Source of the DNA: Aquificaceae bacterium
GTDB taxonomy: Bacteria > Aquificota > Aquificia > Aquificales > Aquificaceae
NCBI GenBank assembly: GCA_027014155.1
Contig: JALWEG010000024.1
Coordinates: 1 to 43,259, forward strand
Reading direction: 5' to 3'
DNA length: 43,259 nt
Shown here in pieces: positions 25,451 to 34,828 of this stretch. Both the position numbers and the translations under genes were made by a program. How positions within the stretch are numbered: position 1 is the stretch's first letter; each line of letters begins with the position of its first letter. The notes below the pieces were generated by a model. That model did no database searches, had not been told where the DNA came from, and worked only from the letters and a program-made list of their open reading frames with translations.

Positions 25451-26093
25451 GCTTTTAAAGCTCTATGAGAGCCTGCTGGAAGCTTACGGAAGACAGAACT
25501 GGTGGCCTGTGGACGAGGAGTATCACCGCAGACACGGAAGCGACCCCAGGGAAGAGATAGTCGTAGGTGCCATACTGACCCAGAACACCTCTTGGAAAAA
25601 TGTGGAAAGGGCCTTGGAAAACCTTAAAGGGGAGGGACTCCTCAGCTTTAGGGGAATAACAAGCGCCCCCTTGCAGAAGTTGGAAGAGCTGCTCAGGCCT
25701 TCGGGCTATTACAGACAGAAGGCCCGGAGGTTGAAGGAGGTAGCCCAAACCCTCAGCCCGGTGTCCCGTCTTGAGAAGATAAGCAGAGAGGAGCTTATGC
25801 GGATAAAGGGCATAGGCCAGGAGACGGCAGACGCCATACTCCTTTACGCCTGCGGCAGACTCTCCTTCGTGATAGACGCCTACACCAAAAGAGTGGTAGA
25901 GAGGGTATTCGGCCTAAAAAAAGATGCCTACGAGGAGCTTAAACGCTGGTTTGAGGAAAACCTGCCTAAAGATTTAGAGCTATACAGGGAGTTCCACGCC
26001 CTCTTGGACGAGCACGCAAAGCGCTACTGCAAAAAGAGGGATCCCGAGTGTGCAGGCTGCCCCGTTGCTCAGATGTGCTTAAAATTAGAATAG
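25431..26093 (+). CDS. Endonuclease III-family DNA glycosylase
   Basis: This 220-aa helix-hairpin-helix glycosylase has IKGIGQETADAILLY (HhH), catalytic D149 (VIDAYTKRV) and a C-terminal 4Fe-4S motif of C200, C207, C210 and C216. The Lys that gives endonuclease III its lyase activity is replaced by E131, so it is probably a monofunctional glycosylase for damaged bases. The N-terminal NWWPV motif is common in the MagIII/thymine-glycosylase-like branch. The only in-frame start I find is TTG at 25431, which overlaps the PII-like gene by 20 bases. It precedes the patatin gene by three bases. Confidence 0.87.
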   Translation: MRNSRSKLLKLYESLLEAYGRQNWWPVDEEYHRRHGSDPREEIVVGAILTQNTSWKNVERALENLKGEGLLSFRGITSAPLQKLEELLRPSGYYRQKARRLKEVAQTLSPVSRLEKISREELMRIKGIGQETADAILLYACGRLSFVIDAYTKRVVERVFGLKKDAYEELKRWFEENLPKDLELYREFHALLDEHAKRYCKKRDPECAGCPVAQMCLKLE

Positions 26094-26096
26094 GTC

Positions 26097-26843
26097 ATGA
26101 AGATAAACCTCGTCCTTTCGGGAGGAATGGCGCGGGGAGTGGCCCACATAGGTGTCCTAAAGGCCCTTGAGGAAGCAGGACTTGAGGTGAAGGCCATAAG
26201 CGGTGTCAGCGCGGGCGCCATAGTGGGCACCTTTTACGCCGCCGGCTACACACCCGAGGAGATGCTGAAGATTCTGAAAGCGACCAGGTGGCTCAAAATC
26301 TTCAGACTCAGAGTGCCCAAGAAGGGACTGTTCTCATTGAGCAGAGCGGAAAAGGAGCTAAGAAGGTATCTGGATTACGAAAGGATTGAGGAGCTGAGCT
26401 TAAAGCTCTGGATATGCGCGACCGATTTCTTAGAGGGCAAGCCCATATACTTCTCCCGGGGTGAGCTTATACCCATACTCTTGGGCAGCTGCACGCTACC
26501 CGGACTTTTTGAGCCGATTATATACGACAGGTACCTCCTTATAGACGGGGGCGTGGTAAACAACCTGCCGGTGGAACCCTTCAAAAAGAGCAGAAGAAAA
26601 TTAATAGGCGTTGACGTCAATCCCACCGCCAAGGTCAGTGAAGCTAAAGGTATAGTCCACATTCTTGCCAGGAGCTTCCTCTTGGCGGTGCGCTCCAACG
26701 TGGACAAGAGGAAGGAGGCCTGCGACCTGGTGATAGTTCCCAACATAGAGAGGTTTTCTCCCCTTGATATAAATAAGATTGACGAGCTGTACACCTTGGG
26801 ATACAAGAAAACACTTCAGAAACTCAGGGAGCTGGGCGCATAG
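26097..26843 (+). CDS. Patatin-like phospholipase/acyl hydrolase
   Basis: This 248-aa protein has the patatin Ser-Asp dyad: nucleophile S38 in GVSAG and D150 in IDGGVVNNLP, plus the oxyanion Gly-rich loop SGGMARGVAH (residues 8-17). It resembles the RssA/YchK type of short cytoplasmic patatins. No signal peptide is seen. The natural substrate, lipid or acyl ester, is unknown. It lies between a DNA glycosylase gene and a MATE exporter with gaps of two to three bases, so all three are probably cotranscribed. Confidence 0.9.
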   Translation: MKINLVLSGGMARGVAHIGVLKALEEAGLEVKAISGVSAGAIVGTFYAAGYTPEEMLKILKATRWLKIFRLRVPKKGLFSLSRAEKELRRYLDYERIEELSLKLWICATDFLEGKPIYFSRGELIPILLGSCTLPGLFEPIIYDRYLLIDGGVVNNLPVEPFKKSRRKLIGVDVNPTAKVSEAKGIVHILARSFLLAVRSNVDKRKEACDLVIVPNIERFSPLDINKIDELYTLGYKKTLQKLRELGA

Positions 26844-26845
26844 GA

Positions 26846-28189
26846 ATGGACTCCAACAAGGTGCTCATAGACCCCCACGAGAGCAAGCTAAGAAACGTAA
26901 AAAAGATTTCCAAGCTCGCACTGCCCATAATAGTGGTTAACCTCCTCTACACGGTAGAGAGCACCTTTTCCCTTATACTGGTTTCTGGAATATCCACCGC
27001 GGCTATCGCCGCGGTAGGTTTCAGTCTGAATATCCTGTGGTTCATATACTCCCTCATGGCTCTATCCTACACGGGAACCTCCGTCCTGGTAGCTCAAAGG
27101 GTGGGAGCGGGCAATGACCCTTCCGGTGTCCTCAGCATAGGGCTCTTACTCTCTTTGCTGACCTCTCTACCTCTGACCTTCTGGGGGTTGGACTTGGCCC
27201 TGTGGTTGATGGGATTCTTAGGAGCTTCCGAGAGCGTTATATCTTTGGCAGGGGTTTACTTAGAGCCGATATTCTGGTTCATCAGTGTAGGATTTCTGAC
27301 TAATACCTACTACGGAGCTTTCAACGGCTTTGGGGATACCAAAACACCTATGAAGGTGGCCATCTTGATGAACGTGATAAACATATCCACCGCCTACCTG
27401 CTGATAAACGGCAAGCTGGGACTGCCCAGACTGGGTGTAGCCGGCGCCGGTTGGGGGATAGTGGCCTCGGAGATAGTGGCCTTCTTGATTTACTCCTACC
27501 TCTTCGGCGTTAAGAAGCGTCCCTTCCCCTTGAGGCCGTCCATAGATATGAAGCTTCTCGGTAGGTTCGTGCGCATAGGCGTTCCCACCGTCCTGGAGCG
27601 TTCTATAACCTCCCTATCCTTCAACGTATTTGTGGGCTTCTTGGCCAAGTTCGGAGACAAGGCCCTTGCGGCCCACCAGATAGGCATAAGGGTGGAGAGC
27701 GTATCCTTTATGATAGGCTTCGGTTTCATGGTGGCGGCCACCACCATAGCGGGACAGAACCTGGGAGCAAAAAACTACACAGGTCTCGCTTACGGCATCA
27801 GGCTCACGGCAAACCTGACGGCATCGGCGATGGGGATTCTGGGCCTGCTCTTGATAGCTATCCCGCAACCCCTGGTATCCGTATTCACCGACGACCCGGA
27901 GGTAATCCGGCTCGCCAGCTACTATCTGATTATAGTGGGCATATCTCAAGTTCCAATGGCTTACGCCGCAATACTTTCGGGAGCTCTAAAGGGAATGGGA
28001 AGAACTACCGTTCCCATGGTGGTCAATATAGGTTCCTTCTGGGGGTTCAGAATAGCCCCCTCTTACCTGATACTCAAGGTGATACCCTCTCCCCTCGTGC
28101 CATGGATGTTTATGACTGTAGAGACCTTTCTGAGAGCGCTGGTCTTCTTCTTGGCTTACAGGAGGGAAATCAAGAAGCTCAGGTCTTGA
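26846..28189 (+). CDS. MATE family multidrug/sodium exporter
   Basis: The 447-aa protein has about 12 transmembrane helices in two similar halves, as expected for MATE (NorM/DinF) exporters. Typical stretches are [15 protein letters not shown] in helix 1, the loop GFGDTKTPM, and the second-half start [14 protein letters not shown]. Transport would be driven by a sodium or proton gradient; the substrate is unknown. It starts two bases after the patatin gene and its end overlaps the convergent chemoreceptor gene by 11 bases. Confidence 0.92.
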   Translation: MDSNKVLIDPHESKLRNVKKISKLALPIIVVNLLYTVESTFSLILVSGISTAAIAAVGFSLNILWFIYSLMALSYTGTSVLVAQRVGAGNDPSGVLSIGLLLSLLTSLPLTFWGLDLALWLMGFLGASESVISLAGVYLEPIFWFISVGFLTNTYYGAFNGFGDTKTPMKVAILMNVINISTAYLLINGKLGLPRLGVAGAGWGIVASEIVAFLIYSYLFGVKKRPFPLRPSIDMKLLGRFVRIGVPTVLERSITSLSFNVFVGFLAKFGDKALAAHQIGIRVESVSFMIGFGFMVAATTIAGQNLGAKNYTGLAYGIRLTANLTASAMGILGLLLIAIPQPLVSVFTDDPEVIRLASYYLIIVGISQVPMAYAAILSGALKGMGRTTVPMVVNIGSFWGFRIAPSYLILKVIPSPLVPWMFMTVETFLRALVFFLAYRREIKKLRS

Positions 28190-29834
28190 AGCGTCCCATC
28201 TTCTCCTTGACTTCCTGAGTTGTGTCCGCAACCCTCGCCACCTCACCGCTCATGTTGTTTAGAGCCTCCGTGTTCCTATCGGATATGTTCTTCATCTCTT
28301 CCATGCTGCTCTCGGTCAAGGAGAGCGTCCTGCTCTGCTCCTCTATGGCCGTGGCTATGTCCTCTATGATTCTGTTCATCTCCGTGGAGAAGTCCTCTAT
28401 CCTCTTGTAGCTCAGAACCACGTCACCTGAGGCTCTCTGTCCGTCCTCTATGACCTTGAAAGCCCTCTCTACCAGCTCCGCTATGTCCTTGGCGGCTACC
28501 GCGGTGGTCTCTGCCAGTTTCCTTACCTCGTCGGCCACCACGGCAAAGCCCCTGCCGGCCTCTCCCGCCCTTGCGGCCTCTATCGCGGCGTTAAGAGCCA
28601 GAAGGTTCGTCTGCTCGGAAATCTCTATTATCCTGTTTGTGATGGAGTTTATATCCTTACCAACCGCGGCTATGTGTTCCATAGATTCCTGCATGAGGTC
28701 TATCTTGGACTTGCCTATCTTGGTGGCCTTATCCATGTCCTTGGCCATTCTCATGGCCTTATTCGTATCTTCGGATATCTGTTGCACCGCTTGGGCGCTC
28801 TCTTCCATGGAGGCGGTTATCCTCTGAATCATCTCGTTCAGGCTCTCGTTGTCCGAGCTTATGCCCTTTATGCTCTCTTTGAGCATCACCATGCTCTCGG
28901 CGATTTGATTAAATCCCACCTTAACATCGTTGAGTATTGTGCTCAGGTCGCCGATGGACTTGTTTATATTGGATTTGAGCTCCTCTATGTCCCCTCTGTA
29001 CTCCTCGTTTATCTTCTCCCTCAGGTCTCCCTCTGCAACCTTGTGCATGACTTCCCTTATCTTGGTTATGGCCCTGCCGAGCTGATGCACTATCTCCCCG
29101 AGGGCTTCATTTAGCCTGTCCAGCTCGTTGCCGAATTTCTCGGCCTTGAACTCCCTAAATACCATCTTTTGTGCAAGCTCGTCCACGCCGCTGGCTATAG
29201 TCTCCACCTGCCTGACTATACCCTTACCGATGATGTACATGATTACAGAAACTATAAATATAGACACAACGGGAACCGCTATGGCGGTCGTGGCTCCCTG
29301 ATTAATGGTCTTCACCATCTCGGTTTGACTTCTCTTTATAAGCTCTTTTCTGTGTTTAAGCAGTAGGTCTAAGGTTCCCAGTATGTCCCTAAAGCCCTTT
29401 TTCTCGGCCTCGGTCAAGGTCTGTCTCGCCTCGTCTATGGCTTCAAACTCAACCAGCTGCATAACCTGCTCCAAGTCGCTCTGATAGCCCAGTGCCCAGC
29501 TCAGGTCTTCCAGAAGCTCCCGCTCCCTCTTATCAAATGTCTTTTCATACTTTTTTATCTCCGCAAACATCTGGGCAAAATTCTTAAAGTGCTGTTTGAC
29601 CCTTTTCTTGGCCGCCTCATCGCTGGGGTCAAACATGTAATCCCTTATGGCTATGGCTACGTTCAAAATCTCTACCTTCATGTTTTTGTATATATTCATA
29701 TGTTCTAAATCTTCCTTTACATCTTCCGCTTTCTGTTTTACTTTACTTTCGGAAACGTACACCACCACCGCTATAACCGCGGTCATTATTATGAGAAGGA
29801 GATTTATAAGCTTTAGTTTAGTGGCTATCTTCAT
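28179..29834 (-). CDS. Transmembrane methyl-accepting chemotaxis protein
   Basis: This 551-aa receptor has TM1 at about residues 8-27, a ~155-residue all-helical periplasmic domain resembling a four-helix-bundle sensor, TM2 at about 182-203, then a HAMP region and a long signalling coiled coil with the hairpin tip at about 405-440 ([18 protein letters not shown]). There is no CheR-docking pentapeptide at the C-terminus. The ligand is unknown. It faces away from the flagellar flgN-flgK-flgL genes, and its short intergenic region may hold promoters for both directions. Confidence 0.93.
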   Translation of the reverse strand: MKIATKLKLINLLLIIMTAVIAVVVYVSESKVKQKAEDVKEDLEHMNIYKNMKVEILNVAIAIRDYMFDPSDEAAKKRVKQHFKNFAQMFAEIKKYEKTFDKRERELLEDLSWALGYQSDLEQVMQLVEFEAIDEARQTLTEAEKKGFRDILGTLDLLLKHRKELIKRSQTEMVKTINQGATTAIAVPVVSIFIVSVIMYIIGKGIVRQVETIASGVDELAQKMVFREFKAEKFGNELDRLNEALGEIVHQLGRAITKIREVMHKVAEGDLREKINEEYRGDIEELKSNINKSIGDLSTILNDVKVGFNQIAESMVMLKESIKGISSDNESLNEMIQRITASMEESAQAVQQISEDTNKAMRMAKDMDKATKIGKSKIDLMQESMEHIAAVGKDINSITNRIIEISEQTNLLALNAAIEAARAGEAGRGFAVVADEVRKLAETTAVAAKDIAELVERAFKVIEDGQRASGDVVLSYKRIEDFSTEMNRIIEDIATAIEEQSRTLSLTESSMEEMKNISDRNTEALNNMSGEVARVADTTQEVKEKMGRFKT

Positions 29835-29851
29835 ACCTTTGCCCCCTTACT

Positions 29852-29877
29852 TGAAATTTCATCTCAACTTCCGATAC
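29852..29877 (+). promoter_or_regulatory. Candidate sigma-28 (FliA) promoter of the flgN-flgK-flgL operon
   Basis: TGAAATTT (29852-29859) followed after 10 bases by TCCGATAC (29870-29877) resembles the FliA consensus TAAAGTTT-N11-GCCGATAA, with six of eight matches in each half. It lies 25 bases before the start of the first flagellar gene. The match is imperfect, and the call relies on the flagellar context. Confidence 0.4.
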
Positions 29878-29902
29878 TTTTTATTATAGGAGGGTTTGAG
29901 GA

Positions 29903-30163
29903 TTGAGTGTAGTTAAGAAGTTCAAGGAGAAGGCTTTTCAGGTGAAGGAGATACTGAAAAATCCCTTTGATACCAAGGATTTGGAGTTTAAAATGGCCGA
30001 ACTTTATGAGCTGATGAAGGGTATGAACAGAGAGGAGCTTCTGGAGGTCAGGGAGGATTACGAGGAGATAAAGAATCTGCTCAATAGAAACATAGAGATA
30101 GTGGCCGGAGGTCTCAAGCCCTTCCTGAAGCTGGAAAGGGGAGTTATATCAAGGAGGGTGTAG
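29903..30163 (+). CDS. Small helical protein before flgK, possible FlgN-type chaperone
   Basis: An 86-aa, charged, all-helical protein with a TTG start and a strong ribosome binding site (AGGAGGG eight bases before TTG). It abuts flgK, whose ATG follows the stop with no gap. Small helical proteins in this place are usually FlgN, the export chaperone for FlgK and FlgL. The sequence is too diverged for me to identify it directly, and it is shorter than typical FlgN (~140 aa). The function is inferred from position. Confidence 0.6.
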   Translation: MSVVKKFKEKAFQVKEILKNPFDTKDLEFKMAELYELMKGMNREELLEVREDYEEIKNLLNRNIEIVAGGLKPFLKLERGVISRRV

Positions 30164-31747
30164 ATGTTCGGGACGCTGAGTTTGATATCTGAGGCTTTGG
30201 ACGTCTTTAAGCGGGCCATAGACGTCAGGAACAGGAACATAATGAACGCCAACAACCCGGATTACGCCGAGGAGACGCCCAACCTCAACAGCGCCAACCC
30301 GGTGGGAGTGTACATAGAGGAGGTCAGGAGAGACCAGAACTTTTACTACGTGGAGCTTCGCAACAGAAAGCTCTCTTACGTATCCTACCTTGATGAGAGG
30401 ATAGGTTTTAATCAGAACGTTGAGGGCATATTTCAGGAGCTTACCCAAAGCATAGGTGTAGGAGACTACACCAACAGGCTCTACGAGAGGTATATAGACC
30501 TCATGAAAGAGCCCACCAACGACGGGGCCCAGAGCGACTTCTACCACACCGCCAAAACGGTGGTGGACTTTCTGAAAACTAAGGCCGGCGATTTGGACAG
30601 GCTCAAGTCCACCGCAGATTACACCCTCAGCAATTACGTCAAGAGGGTAAACGAACTCATAAACAAGATTTACACCCTGAACAAGGAGATAACCTTCGGC
30701 TACGCCATAAACTACGCCAAGGGGAAGGACTACAAAAACCTGCTTGACCAGAGGGACAGATACCTAAGAGAGCTATCCGAGATGATAAACATAACCATAG
30801 AGGAAGACGAGATAGGTAGGGTTAGGGTGGACACCTCCAAGGGATTCGCTCTCGTGGAGTATGAAAAGAACAAGTGGAGCCTTGAATACACCGGAGGTAA
30901 GCTCTACTGGAAATCCCCAGACGGTAAGAGAAACGAGATAGCCGAGCTTCTAACCGGAGGCAAGGTAAAGGGTGTTTGGGACACCATAAAGGACGTAAAC
31001 AGGTATAAGGGCGAGCTTGACGACATAGCCAAGCAATTGATATCAGAGGTAAAGATTCCGAGAGAGAACTCGGGCACCTGGTACCTTATAAAGAACGTGG
31101 ACAGCGACACCACGTCCTTGAACACCTACGGTATAGACGGCACTCTGGAGTTTTACGATAACTCCACCGACCCGCCTACACTGCTGGCGAGTATACCCAA
31201 CTACGGGACGAACTCTCTGAACGGATTGGCCGCCTTGATAAACGGTAATGCTACCTTAACGGCGGCGGGCTTTAGCGCTACGGTGGTGAGCAATCCCGAC
31301 GGAACCTTCTCCCTCAGAATAGATAACTCCGGCAACTACTCGGTGAAGGATACGGGGGGAAACATATACGAAAGCTCCCCCGTATTCACCGGCACCGGAC
31401 TTTCCGACATAGCTCTGGCTCCCAACCTCAGGGACAACCTCAGAGATCTGAAATACTCCCTTGCGGACGAGTTCTCCGAGTTTGCCAACGGCTGGTGGGA
31501 TAACACCAAGGCCAAGGTAAATACCTTGATAGACGATATAGCCTCTACCCAAAGCGACCTGAGGAAGGAAAAGGACGTGGAAGGTGCACTGCTGGACTCC
31601 ATCAACGATAAACTTCTGCAGATGCAAGGCGTGTCCATAGACAGGGAGTTTATGGAGATTATGAAGCTGCAGCGCTCCTATCAGGCTTCCGCCAAGGTGG
31701 TGAGCGCCATGGACGAGCTGCTGCAAACGACCTTAAATATGGTGTGA
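30164..31747 (+). CDS. flgK: Flagellar hook-associated protein 1 (FlgK)
   Basis: The 527-aa protein has the paired terminal regions of axial flagellar proteins. The N-terminus includes LISEALDVFKRAIDVRNRNI with NANNPDYA, and the C-terminus reads VSIDREFMEIMKLQRSYQAS. Between them lies a variable D2/D3 region rich in Thr, Asn and Gly. FlgK sits with FlgL at the hook-filament junction and is exported through the flagellar type III system, so no signal peptide is expected. AAGGAGGG precedes the start. flgL follows after 11 bases. Confidence 0.92.
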   Translation: MFGTLSLISEALDVFKRAIDVRNRNIMNANNPDYAEETPNLNSANPVGVYIEEVRRDQNFYYVELRNRKLSYVSYLDERIGFNQNVEGIFQELTQSIGVGDYTNRLYERYIDLMKEPTNDGAQSDFYHTAKTVVDFLKTKAGDLDRLKSTADYTLSNYVKRVNELINKIYTLNKEITFGYAINYAKGKDYKNLLDQRDRYLRELSEMINITIEEDEIGRVRVDTSKGFALVEYEKNKWSLEYTGGKLYWKSPDGKRNEIAELLTGGKVKGVWDTIKDVNRYKGELDDIAKQLISEVKIPRENSGTWYLIKNVDSDTTSLNTYGIDGTLEFYDNSTDPPTLLASIPNYGTNSLNGLAALINGNATLTAAGFSATVVSNPDGTFSLRIDNSGNYSVKDTGGNIYESSPVFTGTGLSDIALAPNLRDNLRDLKYSLADEFSEFANGWWDNTKAKVNTLIDDIASTQSDLRKEKDVEGALLDSINDKLLQMQGVSIDREFMEIMKLQRSYQASAKVVSAMDELLQTTLNMV

Positions 31748-31758
31748 GGTGAGAAGAG

Positions 31759-32958
31759 ATGAAGATGCCCGATTTCTTAATCTATTCGGTGTTCAAGAGG
31801 CAGGACGATGCCATTAAAAAGGAGATAACCGATAGAAGCGTTCAGATAAGCACCGGAAGAAAGTATAAAAACATATCCGATAACCCCGCGGCCACCTACA
31901 ATATAAACCAGCTCAAGAAGGAGATTTCCCAGCTCTCCCAGTTTTCAAGGAACAGGCTCTTTGCAGACATAAACATGACCTACGTGGATTACACCTTAGG
32001 TAAGATGGCGGATAAGGTTAAAGCTCTTTACGCCAAGACCATACAGGCAAAGAAGGATACGGTTAGACCCGACCAAAGGGTAGCCATGTCCGCGGAGTTC
32101 AGGGACGGTGTTGAGTTCCTCCTTGACAGAGCTAACGAGAGGGTGGGTGAGAACTTCATCTTCTCCGGAGCGGCTCTAACCACCAAACCCTTTGATACCG
32201 ATTTCAAGTATAACGGAAGCGATGAGAACTTCAAGGTTCAAATAGGAAACGATAACAAGGTGGACGTGTTCAAGAGGGGAGACCAAACCTTCACCACCAA
32301 CGTTTACGAGCTTGATACCACCTTCAACTCTCCTACGGATACCTTCACCCTGGGAGGGGACGGAACGGCAACCCTCAACATAACTTACAAGGGCAACACC
32401 TACTCAATAACCTACGACAACAACGCCTCAGACCCCACCAACCCCAGCAACCTGCAGGAGCTTGTAGATGCCATAAACAACGCCACCGGCGGCAAGGTAA
32501 GGGCGTTTGCCCACCAGCTGGACGACGGAACCTACACTCTGCGGATAATACCCGAAGATAACGTTGAGCCTCTGAACATATCCTTCAGCGGTGTAGGAGA
32601 CCCTTCGGAACAGCTGGGCAACTTTACCCAGAAGAACGTGTTTGAGATAGTTGATAGGGTTTATAAGAAGCTAAAGGGCGGGCTGTCGCCCGACGACTCG
32701 GACGTCATGGCCATGCAGAGGGCTTACGATAAGATAGTCTACGAACGCTCGGATACGGGAAGCCTTCTGTCCTCCGTAAAGCAGACTGAGGAGACCATGG
32801 AGTTCAAAGACCAAGAACTGAGAAGGGAAAAGTCCGAGGTGGAAGACGCAGACCTGTCCGAGAGCATTTACGAATACACCAAGTATCGTACAGCCTACGA
32901 AGCCCTCATGAGAATAGTCGCCGATACCAAGGACTTAACTATACTGAGGTATCTTTGA
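31759..32958 (+). CDS. flgL: Flagellar hook-associated protein 3 (FlgL)
   Basis: The 399-aa protein has the flagellin-like N-terminal helices (VQISTGRKYKNISDNPAA) and a C-terminal coiled coil (EYTKYRTAYEALMRIVADT). The middle is a Thr/Asn-rich surface domain. FlgL forms the second junction layer between hook and filament. It is the last gene of the flgN-flgK-flgL operon. Its stop is followed after 26 bases by the tail of a non-coding element lying in the opposite direction. Confidence 0.9.
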   Translation: MKMPDFLIYSVFKRQDDAIKKEITDRSVQISTGRKYKNISDNPAATYNINQLKKEISQLSQFSRNRLFADINMTYVDYTLGKMADKVKALYAKTIQAKKDTVRPDQRVAMSAEFRDGVEFLLDRANERVGENFIFSGAALTTKPFDTDFKYNGSDENFKVQIGNDNKVDVFKRGDQTFTTNVYELDTTFNSPTDTFTLGGDGTATLNITYKGNTYSITYDNNASDPTNPSNLQELVDAINNATGGKVRAFAHQLDDGTYTLRIIPEDNVEPLNISFSGVGDPSEQLGNFTQKNVFEIVDRVYKKLKGGLSPDDSDVMAMQRAYDKIVYERSDTGSLLSSVKQTEETMEFKDQELRREKSEVEDADLSESIYEYTKYRTAYEALMRIVADTKDLTILRYL

Positions 32959-32984
32959 GTAAAGAAGCACTAATATGGTAAGCT

Positions 32985-33190
32985 GTGAACTGTGACCTCC
33001 TCTTTCCACTCGGAGTGGAGAACTTCCAGCTTCACAGAAGGATATTCCCTCTCCATGGGCTTCAGTTCGGGACGATCCACCCTTACCACCCGTCAGGTGG
33101 GTGAACCCTAAAACCTTTTGTTTCTAACCGAATACCAAACCTTTCACCACTAAGGTGGAGACTGGCACCACACCCTTGTAGCTCTCCACC
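32985..33190 (-). repeat. Structured non-coding element, IS200/IS605 right-end / omega RNA-like relic
   Basis: Read on the minus strand this stretch is a chain of hairpins. CTCCACC/GGTGGAG pairs 33154-33160 with 33184-33190, CCACC/GGTGG pairs 33086-33090 with 33096-33100, and TCCACT/AGTGGA brackets CGG near 33005-33019. It contains the 10-mer GTGGTAAGGG, a GAAGC step and a final GTTCAC ending at 32985. The same order occurs, on the other strand, at 39596-39895. This matches the layout of IS605-family right ends, where TnpB guide RNAs are made. No tnpA or tnpB is in the window, so it would be a relic or a stand-alone RNA. Confidence 0.45.
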
Positions 33191-33199
33191 TAACCCTCC

Positions 33200-33228
33200 C
33201 TGACAGAAGGGGACTTAGGGCGTAGATT
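33200..33228 (+). promoter_or_regulatory. Candidate promoter directly before nurA
   Basis: CTGACA (33200-33205) and TAGATT (33223-33228) are 17 bases apart. The -10 ends only 11 bases before the GTG start of nurA, which itself lacks a Shine-Dalgarno sequence, so the transcript would have almost no leader. Confidence 0.35.
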
Positions 33229-33239
33229 TAGTTAAAGAT

Positions 33240-34217
33240 GTGGAGGTTCTAAAGGAGCTTAAATTCCACCTTGACACTTGGGAGTTTCTGAACTTAGACG
33301 ACTACCAGGACGAGGAGTCCGTCCAGATATACAGCTCTCTGGAGGAGACTTCGGACTGGAGGCCTATATCCTGTGAATCCAAAGAGGTGAAGGTCGCCTT
33401 TATAGATGGCGTCAGAAGGACGGAACACCTTCTATCGGTGGAAACGGCCACGGGAGTGTCGCGAGCGGCCTTCGTTTCGGTGGGAGCGGGTGCGGTCTTG
33501 ATGGACTACGGTAGGCTGAACACCCACAGGGAAGCCTTGGTAGATACCAGAGTGGATAGGTTCTTCGTGGTCGGCAAGGAGGTGGCCGTAAAGGTTAAAG
33601 AGCTGTCTTTTGAGTGGGAGGGTGGCCGTATAAGCTTCAAGGTAAAGAGTTCTGAAGGAGAGCTGACCAACAGGGTGAACGGACTTATGAGGGACCTGGA
33701 GTTTGAGGTGGCCAAGAGCGTTTTAAAGAGGGGGCTGAGCTTCGTGGTGGCGGACGGGACACTGCACTTCTTAACCAAAAAGGAGAAGCTTCCCATAGTC
33801 GGCTACGTCAAGAAGCACAGACATATATACATAGAGCAGGAGAAGATAGGTATTCTGGAAGATATTAAGGTGGGCGAGAGGACCCCCATAATAAGGATTC
33901 ACTCCCAGCCTTACATGGAGGGACCCGGTGAGGAGAAGTTTGATAAATACACCTGGTACGTTCGCATAAGCGACCACGGGGGACTGCACGGCTTTGCGAG
34001 GTTGGAGGTCTCCGCTGAACTGGGTATTGAAAGGGCGGTGGAGCTTGCCAACACCCTGTCCCCGATAATACCCCGTTTCGCCTCTGTGGAGATTCTGGAC
34101 GAGCGTGCTCCCCAAAACCTGCTGCCTATAAAGTACCTTGAGGGAATCCTTAGGAGACAACTGGGAAGCCACTCCTTGATAAGGAACGTAATCCGTAAGG
34201 AGTTGTTCAGTTCTTAA
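33240..34217 (+). CDS. nurA: NurA-type 5'-3' nuclease domain protein
   Basis: The 325-aa protein has NurA features: the first metal-binding motif FIDGVRRTE (D56), a second Asp in VVADGTLH (D172), YVKKHRH, and the C-terminal APQNLLPIKYLEGILR. NurA with the HerA translocase resects DNA ends in archaea and some thermophilic bacteria; herA is not in this window. The only usable start I see is GTG at 33240 without a ribosome binding site. The hairpin-rich element at 32985-33190 lies just upstream, so an original N-terminus or control region may have been altered by insertion. Confidence 0.8.
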   Translation: MEVLKELKFHLDTWEFLNLDDYQDEESVQIYSSLEETSDWRPISCESKEVKVAFIDGVRRTEHLLSVETATGVSRAAFVSVGAGAVLMDYGRLNTHREALVDTRVDRFFVVGKEVAVKVKELSFEWEGGRISFKVKSSEGELTNRVNGLMRDLEFEVAKSVLKRGLSFVVADGTLHFLTKKEKLPIVGYVKKHRHIYIEQEKIGILEDIKVGERTPIIRIHSQPYMEGPGEEKFDKYTWYVRISDHGGLHGFARLEVSAELGIERAVELANTLSPIIPRFASVEILDERAPQNLLPIKYLEGILRRQLGSHSLIRNVIRKELFSS

Positions 34218-34333
34218 GAGAATAAGGATATTCGCATATCTTTTAAGGAAATTAGAAACTTTTATGCTTTCTGGTGTTTGATAGGTCTTTAAATAATACT
34301 TCTCAAGCAAAAATCTATAAAGGAGGGATTCAA

Positions 34334-34828
34334 ATGAGGAAAGCGGCTTTGCTGGGCTCAGCTCTACTTTTAGGGGTAGCGGTAGGGTTTTCTAAGCCTG
34401 TCTTTATGGACGAGGAGTACGCTAAGGGTCTGTGTGAGGCTTGGAACAACACTCCGGAGTTGGTTGATAACTTGGGTAAAAGCAGCAGCTTTGCCAAGGT
34501 TCCCGAAAGGAAGCTTTTCCTATACAGGCTTGATTGCGGTGATAAGAAGCTCATTCAGCTGACCATAAAGAACGAAGGTGGAAAGGCCACCTGCGTTTAC
34601 GGAGGAGCGGCCAAAGACGAGCGCACCGACGACGACTTCCTCATGTATGCCGAGACCTCAAGGTGGCTGGAGATGGGCAAAAAGGAGTACGGACCCATGA
34701 AGGCCATGATGTTCGGAAGGTTGAAGTTTGAGGGTCCCAAGTGGGTAGCCATGAGAAACATGGGTCCCTTTGAGGCATTCCTTGACATAGTGGACTCCGT
34801 TGATTCGGACACCTCCAAATGCCCCTGA
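34334..34828 (+). CDS. Secreted SCP2-like protein of unknown function
   Basis: A 164-aa protein with a clear Sec signal peptide (RKAALLGSALLLGVAVGFS, cleavage probably after residue ~20). The mature part resembles the SCP2 sterol-carrier fold, with W116-centred helices and MKAMMFGRLKFEGPKW, the usual pattern ahead of the lipid-cavity strand and helix. It would act in the periplasm and may bind a lipid or hydrophobic metabolite. The frame is open 20 codons further upstream, but the ATG at 34334 has AAAGGAGGG before it and starts the signal peptide. Its stop overlaps the next gene by 10 bases. Confidence 0.7.
   Translation: MRKAALLGSALLLGVAVGFSKPVFMDEEYAKGLCEAWNNTPELVDNLGKSSSFAKVPERKLFLYRLDCGDKKLIQLTIKNEGGKATCVYGGAAKDERTDDDFLMYAETSRWLEMGKKEYGPMKAMMFGRLKFEGPKWVAMRNMGPFEAFLDIVDSVDSDTSKCP

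Noticed and set aside
32985-33239. A small protein gene between flgL and nurA
   Set aside because: No frame of useful length with a ribosome binding site exists, and the hairpins and shared motif point to a non-coding element.
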